A stretch of 14,412 bases of DNA. It comes from Acetatifactor sp. Its GTDB lineage: Bacteria > Bacillota > Clostridia > Lachnospirales > Lachnospiraceae. The stretch covers positions 1-14,412 of the forward strand of contig JAEDDX010000061.1 of assembly GCA_016293615.1 (NCBI GenBank). Reading direction: 5' to 3'. Below, piece by piece: positions 1 to 8,415 of this stretch (its first letter is position 1; each line of letters begins with the position of its first letter). The notes beneath the pieces were generated by a model. That model saw only the letters and a list, made by a program, of their open reading frames with translations. It was not told where the DNA came from and did no database searches. The translations under genes were made by a program, and so were the position numbers.

Positions 1-119
1 TCTGTTTTAGTTCCCCATCTATCTGTTGGACTAAGAATAACAAGTAATCTCATTCTATGCCCATAAATTTGAGGGATTGGATGGATGGATCGAGTATTCA
101 GACATGAAATGAGGCACAG

Positions 120-135
120 AGAGATTGTGATCTCT
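120..135. repeat. Small perfect hairpin
   Basis: AGAGAT, a TGTG loop, then ATCTCT: a six-pair perfect inverted repeat. No T-run follows it, so it is not a convincing intrinsic terminator. It could be part of the 3' region of a gene to the left of the window, or chance. Confidence 0.35.
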
Positions 136-199
136 ATTGTTGCAAAAACCGTGGCAATTTCTGGTTTGTATCAATCCATAACAGGATAAAGCTACTAAT

Positions 200-234
200 T
201 GGGCATATAGATAAAAACTGTTTCCCCATGCCCG
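200..234 (-). repeat. Inverted-repeat element A (TGGGCAT-N21-ATGCCCG)
   Basis: TGGGCAT at 200-206 and ATGCCCG at 228-234 are separated by exactly 21 nt. Six pairs are Watson-Crick, and the outermost T200/G234 pair is a wobble. Read on the minus strand, the end of the loop is T-rich and terminates in TAT before ATGCCCA, matching elements B and C on the plus strand, so A is an inverted copy. It abuts element B to form a larger palindrome centred at about 243. Confidence 0.7.
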
Positions 235-251
235 GAAAAAGTTATCTTTTC

Positions 252-286
252 TGGGCATTTCAGCAGGATTTTTCTGTATATGCCCA
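252..286 (+). repeat. Inverted-repeat element B (TGGGCAT-N21-ATGCCCA)
   Basis: TGGGCAT (252-258) and ATGCCCA (280-286) are perfect seven-base arms with a 21-nt spacer, the same spacing as A and C. The left arm of B also pairs with the right arm of A: 228-239 with 247-258 gives twelve pairs including one G-T, with a 7-nt loop. CATTTCAGCAG is present twice, at 256-266 and 285-295, each copy beginning inside an arm. Confidence 0.75.
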
Positions 287-313
287 TTTCAGCAGCTTTG
301 AAGTCTTCAGATG

Positions 314-366
314 CGGGTGTTTTGGGCATGGCAAGCCCATTTATTCATATATGCCCATGCCACCCG
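314..366 (+). repeat. Inverted-repeat element C, extended stem
   Basis: The core is TGGGCAT (323-329), 21 nt, ATGCCCA (351-357). Outside it CGGGTG (314-319) pairs perfectly with CACCCG (361-366), with symmetric three-base internal loops at 320-322 and 358-360. This gives 13 paired positions over 53 bp. The orientation matches B, shown by the T-rich 3' half of the loop ending in TAT. It is the third and best-paired member of the family. Confidence 0.75.
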
Positions 367-609
367 AATGAAAGACAAATAAATGTCCGGAAGGTTTCAG
401 AATATCCTTGGAGCAGGGGACTTGGGGCTGCCTGCGGTTACATATCCGGAGAAATCACTTCATGACCATCACTTCAGATAAAGCAGGCAGTTTCCGGCTG
501 TCAGTTTGAAATAAATCATCATGTCAACATATGTGAATAGGCTGTAAGAACACTTTTCCGAAGAAAGAGAAAATTTTCAAAATATTTCCTGAATAAAAAC
601 AAATTTTCC

Positions 610-638
610 TTGACCGCTTGTTTCATTTATGATATTAT
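610..638 (+). promoter_or_regulatory. rpoBC promoter
   Basis: A -35 box TTGACC (610-615) and a -10 box TATTAT (633-638) are separated by 17 nt, with a TG at 630-631 giving an extended -10. The sequence just upstream is A/T-rich. The predicted start of transcription is near 645, which leaves a leader of about 147 nt before rpoB. This is the best sigma-A-like match in the upstream region and shows that rpoBC can be transcribed independently of any ribosomal protein genes further left. Confidence 0.8.
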
Positions 639-644
639 GTACGA

Positions 645-791
645 TGCACTATTGTGTTGAGCTATGCCTTTTTTCGGCTTTTTTTGCTGTGCAAATCTCA
701 GAAAAGGATTCTTTGGGAGGCTTTTTCGAGAACAAAACAGCACTAAAATAATGATGACAGGCTTGCATCAAATCTATAAGAACGGGGTGAA
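645..791 (+). promoter_or_regulatory. rpoB 5' leader
   Basis: An untranslated leader of about 147 nt is inferred from the promoter position. It contains three T-runs (669-674, 679-685, 722-726). Possible pairings are short: GCC 666-668 with GGC 676-678, TGCTGT 685-690 with ACAGCA 737-742, and CTC/AGAA with TTCT/GAG between 697 and 719 just before the third T-run. None is a strong terminator, so attenuation in the leader is only a possibility. It ends in the ribosome binding site at 781-790. Confidence 0.4.
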
Positions 792-3700
792 ATGTCGATG
801 GAAAAAAACAGAATACGTCCGGTAGCCGGTTCTAAGGTTATGCGTATGAGTTATGCAAGACAGAAAGAGGTCCTTGAGATGCCCGATCTGATTGAAGTCC
901 AGAAGGACTCCTATCAGTGGTTCCTTGATGAAGGATTAAAAGAGGTGTTCGATGATATCTCTCCGATTGCTGACTACAGCGGATCCTTGAGTCTGGAGTT
1001 TGTAGACTTTGAACTGAACAAGGACGATGTGAAATATTCTATTGAAGAATGCAAGGAAAGAGATGCTACTTATGCTGCTCCTTTGACCGTTACAGTTCGT
1101 CTGTACAATAAGGAGAAGGAAGAGATCAGCGAACATAAGATCTTTATGGGTGATCTTCCTCTGATGACAGAAACCGGTACCTTTGTAATCAACGGTGCGG
1201 AGCGAGTTATCGTAAGCCAGCTGGTTCGTTCTCCCGGCATTTACTATGCAATTGATCATGACAGAATCGGTAAGAGACTGTTCTCCTGTACCGTGATTCC
1301 CAACCGCGGCGCATGGCTGGAGTATGAGACAGATTCCAACGATGTGTTCTATGTGCGTGTGGACAGAACCCGTAAGGTTCCCGTGACCGTTCTGATCCGT
1401 GCCCTCGGAATCGGTACCAACGATGAAATTCGCGAAGTATTCGGCAACGAACCCAAGATTGAAGCAAGCTTTGGTAAAGACACTGCTGAAAATTATCAGG
1501 AGGGTCTGTTAGAGTTATATAAAAAGATTCGTCCCGGTGAGCCCCTCAGTGTAGAAAGCGCTGAAAGCCTCATCAATGCCATGTTCTTTGACCCCCGCAG
1601 ATACGATCTGGCAAAGGTCGGCAGATATAAGTTCAATAAGAAGCTCGCTCTGAAGAACAGAATCAGAAACCAGGTTCTGGCTGCTGATGTGGTTAGCCCC
1701 CTGACCGGTGAGGTGATCGCTTCCGCCGGTGAGAAGGTTTCCCGTGAGCTGGCTGACACCATCCAGAATGAGGCGGTTCCCTTCGTATATATCCAGACTG
1801 AGGAGAGAAATGTGAAGGTTCTTTCCAATATGATGGTTGAGCTGACCAATTTTGTTGACTGCGACCCCAGAGAGTTCGGTATCCGCGAGCTGGTTTATTA
1901 CCCTGTTTTGAAGCAGATTCTGGACGAGTTCGGCGAGGATCCCGAGAAGCTGGCCGAAGCTCTGAAGAAGAATGTCAGCGAGCTTGTACCCAAGCATATC
2001 ACGAAGGAAGATATTCTGGCTTCCATTAACTATAACATGCACCTTGAGTGCGGCCTCGGCAATGATGATGATATCGATCACCTTGGCAACAGACGTATCC
2101 GTGCGGTCGGTGAACTTCTGCAGAACCAGTACCGTATCGGCCTCTCCAGAATGGAGAGAGTGGTACGCGAGCGTATGACCACTCACGACACGGACGATGT
2201 TTCTCCCCAGTCCCTGATCAACATCAAGCCCGTGACCGCAGCCGTAAAGGAGTTCTTCGGATCTTCCCAGCTGTCCCAGTTCATGGATCAGAATAACCCT
2301 CTGGGTGAGCTTACCCATAAGAGACGTCTGTCCGCTCTGGGTCCCGGCGGTCTGTCAAGAGACCGTGCCGGATTTGAGGTTCGAGATGTACATTACTCCC
2401 ACTACGGAAGAATGTGCCCCATTGAGACTCCCGAAGGTCCTAACATCGGTCTGATCAACTCCCTGGCAAGCTATGCCCGCATCAACGAGTACGGCTTTGT
2501 TGAGGCACCTTACAGAAAGATCGACAAGACTGACAAGATGAACCCTGTCGTAACCGAAGAGGTTGTATATATGACAGCTGACGAGGAAGACAATTATCAT
2601 GTAGCCCAGGCGAGTGAGGCTCTGGATGCAGAAGGACATTTTGTCCGCAACATCGTATCCGGCCGTTATCGTGAGGAGACTTCCGAATATCCCCGTACCA
2701 TGTTTGACTACATGGATGTATCTCCGAGAATGGTATTCTCCGTGGCTACCGCACTGATTCCTTTCCTGCAGAACGACGACGCGAACCGTGCGCTGATGGG
2801 ATCCAACATGCAGCGTCAGGCAGTGCCCCTTCTGACGACGGAAGCACCTGTTGTAGGTACCGGTATGGAGCCTAAGGCAGCTGTTGACTCCGGCGTCTGT
2901 GTGGTTGCCAAGAAGGCGGGAACCGTTGATTATGTTTCCTCTAATTTGATCAGAATGACTTATGACGACGGTGAGAAGGCTGAGTTCCACCTCACCAAGT
3001 TCTCCAGAAGCAACCAGTCCAACTGCTATAACCAGAAGCCTATCGTGTTCAAGGGCGACCATGTTGCGGCAGGTCAGGTCATCGCTGACGGTCCTTCCAC
3101 CGCTATGGGTGAGCTCGCTCTCGGTAAGAACCCCCTGATCGGTTTCATGACCTGGGAAGGCTACAACTACGAGGACGCTGTCCTTTTGAGCGAAAGACTG
3201 GTACAGGAGGATGTTTACACCTCCGTTCATATCGAGGAATACGAGGCAGAGGCGCGTGATACCAAGCTCGGACCAGAGGAGATTACCCGTGATGTGCCCG
3301 GCGTAGGTGATGATGCCCTGAAGGATCTTGACGACAGAGGAATCATCCGCATCGGTGCGGAAGTCAGAGCCGGCGATATCCTCGTAGGTAAGGTAACTCC
3401 TAAGGGAGAGACCGAGCTGACCGCAGAGGAGAGACTCCTTCGCGCCATCTTCGGCGAGAAGGCAAGAGAAGTCCGTGACACCTCCTTAAAGGTTCCTCAC
3501 GGCGAATACGGTATTGTTGTGGATGCCAAGGTATTTACAAGAGAGAACAGCGATGAGCTTTCTCCCGGCGTAAACATGGCAGTCAGAATCTATATTGCAC
3601 AGAAGAGAAAGATTTCCGTCGGTGATAAGATGGCAGGCCGTCATGGTAACAAGGGTGTCGTTTCCCGCGTGCTTCCCGTAGAAGATATGCCTTACCTTCC

Positions 3701-4652
3701 CAACGGCCGTCCTCTGGACATCGTTCTGAATCCTCTGGGCGTACCTTCCCGAATGAATATCGGACAGGTCCTGGAAATCCATCTGTCCCTCGCTGCCAAA
3801 GCCCTCGGCTTTAATGTGGCAACTCCCGTATTCGACGGTGCAAACGAAAATGATATTATGGACACTCTGGATCTTGCAAATGACTATGTAAATCTTGAGT
3901 GGGATGAATTTGTGGCAAAGCATGGCGAAGAGCTGCTTCCTGAGGTTTTACAGTATCTGTCTGACAACAGAGAGCACAGAAAGCTGTGGAAGGGCGTACC
4001 GATCTCCCGAGACGGTAAGGTCCGTCTGCGTGACGGCAGAACGGGTGAGTACTTTGACAGCCCCGTAACCATCGGACACATGCATTATCTGAAACTGCAT
4101 CATCTGGTAGACGATAAGATCCATGCGCGTTCTACCGGCCCTTACTCTCTCGTAACACAGCAGCCTCTGGGCGGTAAAGCTCAGTTCGGCGGACAGCGTT
4201 TCGGTGAGATGGAGGTTTGGGCACTGGAAGCATATGGTGCATCTTATACCCTGCAGGAGATCCTGACAGTGAAGTCCGATGATGTAATCGGCCGCGTGAA
4301 GACTTACGAAGCAATTATCAAGGGAGACAATATCCCTGAACCCGGTATTCCTGAATCCTTTAAGGTTCTTTTGAAAGAACTGCAGGCTCTCGGCCTCGAT
4401 GTTAGAGTTCTTCGCGAGGATCAGACAGAAGTTGAGATCATGGAGACGATCGACTACGGCGATACTGATTACCGTTATGAGATGGGCGATGATCGCAAGT
4501 ACGGTGAAGAATATGACAGCGGTTCTCTCGGACAGATGGGTTATCAGGCTCAGGAGTTCGATGATGAGAGCGGTGAACTTGTAAGCTCCGACGATGATTT
4601 CGACGACGACGATGATTTCGACGGCGACTTTGACGGAGACGAGGAATTCTAA
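792..4652 (+). CDS. rpoB: DNA-directed RNA polymerase subunit beta
   Basis: The beta subunit forms one pincer of core RNA polymerase and, with beta', the active centre for RNA synthesis. The frame is 1286 codons, complete and ungapped. Seen directly: the rifampicin-pocket segment GSSQLSQFMDQNNPL begins at residue 490 and continues through THKRRLSALGPGGL. PIETPEGPNIGLIN follows. KMAGRHGNKG carries the two conserved lysines K946 and K954, and GGKAQFGGQRFGEMEVW starts at residue 1127. The last 22 residues contain 14 Asp/Glu. Residues equivalent to E. coli D516, H526 and S531 are D499, H509 and S514, the susceptible forms. Two starts are possible: ATG at 792 lies too close to the GGGGTGA at 784-790, while ATG at 798 has better spacing and yields a family-like MEKNRIRP N-terminus. 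Residue numbers here count from 792. rpoB lies 49 nt ahead of rpoC. Confidence 0.99.
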   Translation: MSMEKNRIRPVAGSKVMRMSYARQKEVLEMPDLIEVQKDSYQWFLDEGLKEVFDDISPIADYSGSLSLEFVDFELNKDDVKYSIEECKERDATYAAPLTVTVRLYNKEKEEISEHKIFMGDLPLMTETGTFVINGAERVIVSQLVRSPGIYYAIDHDRIGKRLFSCTVIPNRGAWLEYETDSNDVFYVRVDRTRKVPVTVLIRALGIGTNDEIREVFGNEPKIEASFGKDTAENYQEGLLELYKKIRPGEPLSVESAESLINAMFFDPRRYDLAKVGRYKFNKKLALKNRIRNQVLAADVVSPLTGEVIASAGEKVSRELADTIQNEAVPFVYIQTEERNVKVLSNMMVELTNFVDCDPREFGIRELVYYPVLKQILDEFGEDPEKLAEALKKNVSELVPKHITKEDILASINYNMHLECGLGNDDDIDHLGNRRIRAVGELLQNQYRIGLSRMERVVRERMTTHDTDDVSPQSLINIKPVTAAVKEFFGSSQLSQFMDQNNPLGELTHKRRLSALGPGGLSRDRAGFEVRDVHYSHYGRMCPIETPEGPNIGLINSLASYARINEYGFVEAPYRKIDKTDKMNPVVTEEVVYMTADEEDNYHVAQASEALDAEGHFVRNIVSGRYREETSEYPRTMFDYMDVSPRMVFSVATALIPFLQNDDANRALMGSNMQRQAVPLLTTEAPVVGTGMEPKAAVDSGVCVVAKKAGTVDYVSSNLIRMTYDDGEKAEFHLTKFSRSNQSNCYNQKPIVFKGDHVAAGQVIADGPSTAMGELALGKNPLIGFMTWEGYNYEDAVLLSERLVQEDVYTSVHIEEYEAEARDTKLGPEEITRDVPGVGDDALKDLDDRGIIRIGAEVRAGDILVGKVTPKGETELTAEERLLRAIFGEKAREVRDTSLKVPHGEYGIVVDAKVFTRENSDELSPGVNMAVRIYIAQKRKISVGDKMAGRHGNKGVVSRVLPVEDMPYLPNGRPLDIVLNPLGVPSRMNIGQVLEIHLSLAAKALGFNVATPVFDGANENDIMDTLDLANDYVNLEWDEFVAKHGEELLPEVLQYLSDNREHRKLWKGVPISRDGKVRLRDGRTGEYFDSPVTIGHMHYLKLHHLVDDKIHARSTGPYSLVTQQPLGGKAQFGGQRFGEMEVWALEAYGASYTLQEILTVKSDDVIGRVKTYEAIIKGDNIPEPGIPESFKVLLKELQALGLDVRVLREDQTEVEIMETIDYGDTDYRYEMGDDRKYGEEYDSGSLGQMGYQAQEFDDESGELVSSDDDFDDDDDFDGDFDGDEEF

Positions 4653-4701
4653 GAAGATCCTCACGATAATGTTCTAACAATAGTGGAAGGGAGTATCATT
4701 C

Positions 4702-7700
4702 ATGGCAGAAGTAAAAAATGAAACAACCTATCAGCCCATGACCTTTGAAGCCATCAAAATCGGCCTGGCTTCACCCGAGAAGATTCGCGAGTGGTCCCAC
4801 GGCGAGGTGTTGAAGCCTGAGACCATCAACTACAGAACCTTAAAGCCCGAGAGAGACGGCCTGTTCTGTGAGAAAATTTTCGGACCCAGCAAGGACTGGG
4901 AGTGTCATTGCGGTAAATATAAGAAGATCAGATATAAGGGTGTCGTCTGTGACAGATGCGGCGTCGAGGTTACCAAGGCCAGCGTTCGTAGAGAGCGTAT
5001 GGGTCACATCGAACTCGCAGCTCCCGTGTCTCATATCTGGTACTTCAAGGGTATCCCCAGCCGTATGGGACTGATCCTGGATCTGTCCCCCAGAGTGTTG
5101 GAGAAGGTACTGTACTTTGCATCCTACATTGTGCTTGACGCCGGTGAGACCGGACTTGAGTACAAGCAGATCCTTTCCGAGAAGGAATACCAGGATGCAA
5201 GAGAGACTTACGGCAACAAGTTCCGCGTAGGCATGGGCGCAGAGGCGATCAAGGAGCTCTTGATGGCTATCGACCTTGAGGCGGAAGCAGTAGAGCTTAA
5301 GACCGGACTGAAGGAGTCCTCCGGACAGAAGCGTGCCCGTATCATCAAGAGACTGGAAGTCGTGGAAGCATTCCGTGAGTCCGGCAACAAGCCCGAATGG
5401 ATGATCATGGATGTCATTCCTGTCATTCCCCCCGATATTCGTCCCATGGTACAGCTCGATGGCGGACGTTTTGCAACCTCCGACTTAAACGACCTGTACA
5501 GAAGAATCATCAACAGAAACAATCGTCTGAAGAGACTTCTTGAACTCGGCGCTCCCGATATCATTGTCCGCAATGAGAAGAGAATGCTGCAGGAAGCCGT
5601 AGACGCATTGATCGATAACGGCAGAAGAGGCCGTCCTGTTACCGGCCCCGGCAACAGAGCGCTGAAGTCCCTGTCTGACATGCTCAAAGGTAAGGGCGGA
5701 CGTTTCCGTCAGAACCTGCTGGGTAAGCGTGTTGACTACTCCGGACGTTCCGTTATCGTTGTGGGACCCGAACTGAAGATTTACCAGTGCGGTCTTCCCA
5801 AAGAGATGGCGATCGAATTGTTCAAGCCCTTCGTGATGAAGGAGCTGGTGGCAAAGGGTATCAGCCAGAATATTAAGAACGCTAAGAAGCTTGTGGATAA
5901 GATGGATACACAGGTTTGGGATGTGCTCGAAGAGGTAATCAAAGAGCATCCCGTTATGCTGAACCGTGCACCGACACTGCACAGACTCGGTATTCAGGCA
6001 TTCGAGCCCATTCTGGTAGAAGGTAAGGCAATCAAGCTGCATCCCCTCGTATGTACCGCGTTCAACGCAGACTTCGACGGTGACCAGATGGCAGTACACC
6101 TTCCTCTTTCCGTAGAGGCTCAGGCAGAGTGCCGTTTCCTGCTTCTGTCTCCCAACAACCTGCTGAAGCCTTCCGACGGTGGTCCTGTGGCAGTTCCTTC
6201 CCAGGACATGGTCCTTGGTATTTACTATCTGACCCAGGAGAGACCCGGAGCTGTCGGCGAAGGCAAGTTCTTCAAGAGCGTAAACGAAGCAATCCTTGCT
6301 TATGAGAATCATGCATGTACACTGCACAGCAGAATCCATGTGCGTGTATCCAAGGTAAACGAGAAAGGTGAAGTCATCACCGGTACCATTGAGTCCACCC
6401 TCGGCCGTCTGCTCTTCAACGAGATTCTTCCTCAGGATCTCGGATATGTAGACAGAAGCATCCCTGAGAATTTCCTAAAGCCCGAGGTTGACTTCCATGT
6501 CGGCAAGAAACAGCTGAAACCGATTCTGGAGAAGGTAATCAACACCCACGGAGCATCCAAAACCGCTGAGGTTCTCGACGATGTGAAGGCAATCGGTTAC
6601 AAGTACTCCACCAGAGCGGCTATGACCGTATCCATTTCCGACATGACCGTGCCTGCCAAGAAGCCTGAAATGCTGGCTGCGGCACAGGCAACCGTGGATA
6701 AGATATCCGCAAACTTCCGCCGCGGTCTGATCACCGAGGAAGAGCGTTACCGAGCAGTTGTAGAGACCTGGAACGAAACCGATAAGGAGCTGACCGAGGT
6801 CCTGCTTGCCGGCCTGGATAAGTATAACAACATCTTTATGATGGCTGACTCCGGTGCGCGTGGTTCCAACCAGCAGATTAAGCAGCTGGCAGGTATGCGA
6901 GGTCTGATGGCTGATACGACCGGTAGAACCATCGAACTGCCCATTAAGTCAAACTTCCGTGAAGGTCTGGACGTACTGGAGTACTTCATGTCTGCACACG
7001 GAGCTCGTAAGGGTCTGTCCGATACCGCACTTCGTACCGCTGACTCCGGTTACCTGACCAGACGAATGGTTGATGTTTCCCAGGAGCTTTCCATCCGTGA
7101 GACTGACTGTTCCATCGGCAGAGCCGAGATTCCCGGTATTGTGGTTAAGGCCTTTGTTGACGGTAAGGAAACCATTGAAAGTCTGAAGGATAGAATTACG
7201 GGAAGATATTCCTGCAACGATATTTTTGACAGAGACGGCAACATGATTGTAAAGCACAATCATATGATTACACCTTCCAGAGCGGCCAAGATTCTCAGCG
7301 TCGGCGTCAATGAGAAGGGTGAGCCCATTGAGGAAGTGAAGATCCGTACCATTCTCACCTGCCGTTCCCATGTCGGAATCTGTGCAAAGTGCTACGGCGC
7401 GAACATGGCAACCGGTGAGGCAGTACAGGTAGGTGAAGCAGTCGGTATCATCGCTGCACAGTCTATCGGTGAGCCCGGTACACAGCTGACCATGAGAACC
7501 TTCCATACCGGTGGTGTGGCAGGTGACGATATCACACAGGGTCTTCCCCGTGTAGAGGAGCTGTTCGAGGCCAGAAAGCCTAAGGGACTTGCAATCATCG
7601 CTGAGTTTGGCGGTGTTGTTGAAATCAGAGACACGAAGAAGAAGCGTGAGGTTGTTGTAAGCAACGCCGAGACCGGTGAGACGAAGGCATACCTGATTCC

Positions 7701-8373
7701 TTACGGTTCCCGTATCAAGGTTCTTGACGGACAGGTGCTGGAAGCCGGCGACGAGCTGACAGAAGGCAGCGTAAATCCTCACGACCTGCTCAAGATCAAA
7801 GGCATCCGTGCCGTTCAGGATTACATGCTCCGCGAGGTTCAGAGAGTATACCGCCTGCAGGGTGTAGATATTGCCGATAAGCATATCGAGGTCATCGTTC
7901 GTCAGATGCTGAAGAAGATTCGCATCGAGAACAACGGCGACACAGATTTCCTGCCCGGAACCCTTGTTGATCTGCTTGACTTCGAGGATATGAACGAGCA
8001 GCTTGAGGCAGAAGGCAAGACCCCTGCCGAAGGCAAGCAGGTTCTGCTTGGTATTACCAAGGCAGCACTTGCAACCAATTCCTTCCTGTCTGCAGCATCC
8101 TTCCAGGAGACCACCAAGGTTCTGACGGAGGCTGCTATCAAGGGTAAGGTAGATAACCTGATCGGTCTGAAGGAAAATGTTATCATCGGTAAACTGATTC
8201 CTGTAGGTACCGGTATGAAGAGATACCGCAATACAGTTCTCAGCACCGATTTGCAGGAGACCGCAGCGGACGAAGCACAGGAGGAAGAGGCAATTGAAAT
8301 TGCCGAGGAAATCCTGGTTGACGAAGACGCAGAACCCGTAGCTGAGGAAGTAACCGAGACAGTAACAGAATAA
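4702..8373 (+). CDS. rpoC: DNA-directed RNA polymerase subunit beta'
   Basis: Beta' supplies the catalytic magnesium site, clamp, bridge helix and trigger loop of RNA polymerase. The product is 1223 aa. An N-terminal zinc site is formed by C68, C70, C83 and C86. The catalytic loop NADFDGD is at 455-461, with D457, D459 and D461 binding Mg. The second zinc site is C803, C887, C894 and C897. The trigger-loop segment LTMRTFHTGGVAG contains M931 and H935 and runs on without the large insertion seen in E. coli, as expected for Firmicutes. The last 37 residues are acidic (16 Asp/Glu). AAGGGAG at 4687-4693 lies 8 nt before the ATG. It is co-transcribed with rpoB and followed 10 nt after the stop by a strong terminator. 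Confidence 0.99.
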   Translation: MAEVKNETTYQPMTFEAIKIGLASPEKIREWSHGEVLKPETINYRTLKPERDGLFCEKIFGPSKDWECHCGKYKKIRYKGVVCDRCGVEVTKASVRRERMGHIELAAPVSHIWYFKGIPSRMGLILDLSPRVLEKVLYFASYIVLDAGETGLEYKQILSEKEYQDARETYGNKFRVGMGAEAIKELLMAIDLEAEAVELKTGLKESSGQKRARIIKRLEVVEAFRESGNKPEWMIMDVIPVIPPDIRPMVQLDGGRFATSDLNDLYRRIINRNNRLKRLLELGAPDIIVRNEKRMLQEAVDALIDNGRRGRPVTGPGNRALKSLSDMLKGKGGRFRQNLLGKRVDYSGRSVIVVGPELKIYQCGLPKEMAIELFKPFVMKELVAKGISQNIKNAKKLVDKMDTQVWDVLEEVIKEHPVMLNRAPTLHRLGIQAFEPILVEGKAIKLHPLVCTAFNADFDGDQMAVHLPLSVEAQAECRFLLLSPNNLLKPSDGGPVAVPSQDMVLGIYYLTQERPGAVGEGKFFKSVNEAILAYENHACTLHSRIHVRVSKVNEKGEVITGTIESTLGRLLFNEILPQDLGYVDRSIPENFLKPEVDFHVGKKQLKPILEKVINTHGASKTAEVLDDVKAIGYKYSTRAAMTVSISDMTVPAKKPEMLAAAQATVDKISANFRRGLITEEERYRAVVETWNETDKELTEVLLAGLDKYNNIFMMADSGARGSNQQIKQLAGMRGLMADTTGRTIELPIKSNFREGLDVLEYFMSAHGARKGLSDTALRTADSGYLTRRMVDVSQELSIRETDCSIGRAEIPGIVVKAFVDGKETIESLKDRITGRYSCNDIFDRDGNMIVKHNHMITPSRAAKILSVGVNEKGEPIEEVKIRTILTCRSHVGICAKCYGANMATGEAVQVGEAVGIIAAQSIGEPGTQLTMRTFHTGGVAGDDITQGLPRVEELFEARKPKGLAIIAEFGGVVEIRDTKKKREVVVSNAETGETKAYLIPYGSRIKVLDGQVLEAGDELTEGSVNPHDLLKIKGIRAVQDYMLREVQRVYRLQGVDIADKHIEVIVRQMLKKIRIENNGDTDFLPGTLVDLLDFEDMNEQLEAEGKTPAEGKQVLLGITKAALATNSFLSAASFQETTKVLTEAAIKGKVDNLIGLKENVIIGKLIPVGTGMKRYRNTVLSTDLQETAADEAQEEEAIEIAEEILVDEDAEPVAEEVTETVTE

Positions 8374-8383
8374 GATGATCTGC

Positions 8384-8415
8384 GGGGGCGTGACCTTAGG
8401 GTCATGCCCCTTTTT
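8384..8415 (+). terminator. Intrinsic terminator of rpoBC
   Basis: The arm GGGGCGTGACC (8385-8395) pairs with GGTCATGCCCC (8400-8410): eleven pairs with one G-T and a TTAG tetraloop, followed at once by TTTTT (8411-8415). This is a textbook Rho-independent terminator 10 nt after the rpoC stop codon. Confidence 0.93.

Larger units (their letters stand above)
1..609. other. Non-coding region upstream of rpoB
   Basis: No open reading frame here has a believable ribosome binding site, codon use or recognisable product. The two short frames that can be drawn (minus 258-55, plus 280-465) begin exactly on repeat half-sites and look accidental. The region contains a small perfect hairpin at 120-135, a GGAT-rich stretch at 74-90, the TGGGCAT/ATGCCCA inverted-repeat family at 200-366, one unpaired half-site ATGCCCA at 57-63, and an A/T-rich block at about 567-609 just before the rpoB promoter that could act as an UP-like element. 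The rplJ/rplL genes that often precede rpoB are not present in these bases. I see nothing else in 367-560. Confidence 0.7.

Noticed and set aside
74..90. GGAT tandem tract
   Set aside because: About four short imperfect units in non-coding DNA. Too small to call a meaningful repeat.
55..258. A 67-codon minus-strand frame
   Set aside because: Its start codon is part of a repeat arm, it has no convincing ribosome binding site, it spans repeats, and no family is recognisable.
280..465. A 61-codon plus-strand frame
   Set aside because: It starts inside ATGCCCA of element B, runs through element C, has no ribosome binding site and no recognisable domain.
664..690. Possible terminator in the rpoB leader (GCC/GGC with T-runs)
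   Set aside because: Only three contiguous pairs. The T-runs alone do not make a terminator, and it would block an essential operon.
1515..4664. Long open frames antisense to rpoB (similar ones lie opposite rpoC, fusA and tuf)
   Set aside because: They mirror strongly biased coding sequence, lack ribosome binding sites, and the sense frames are unambiguous.
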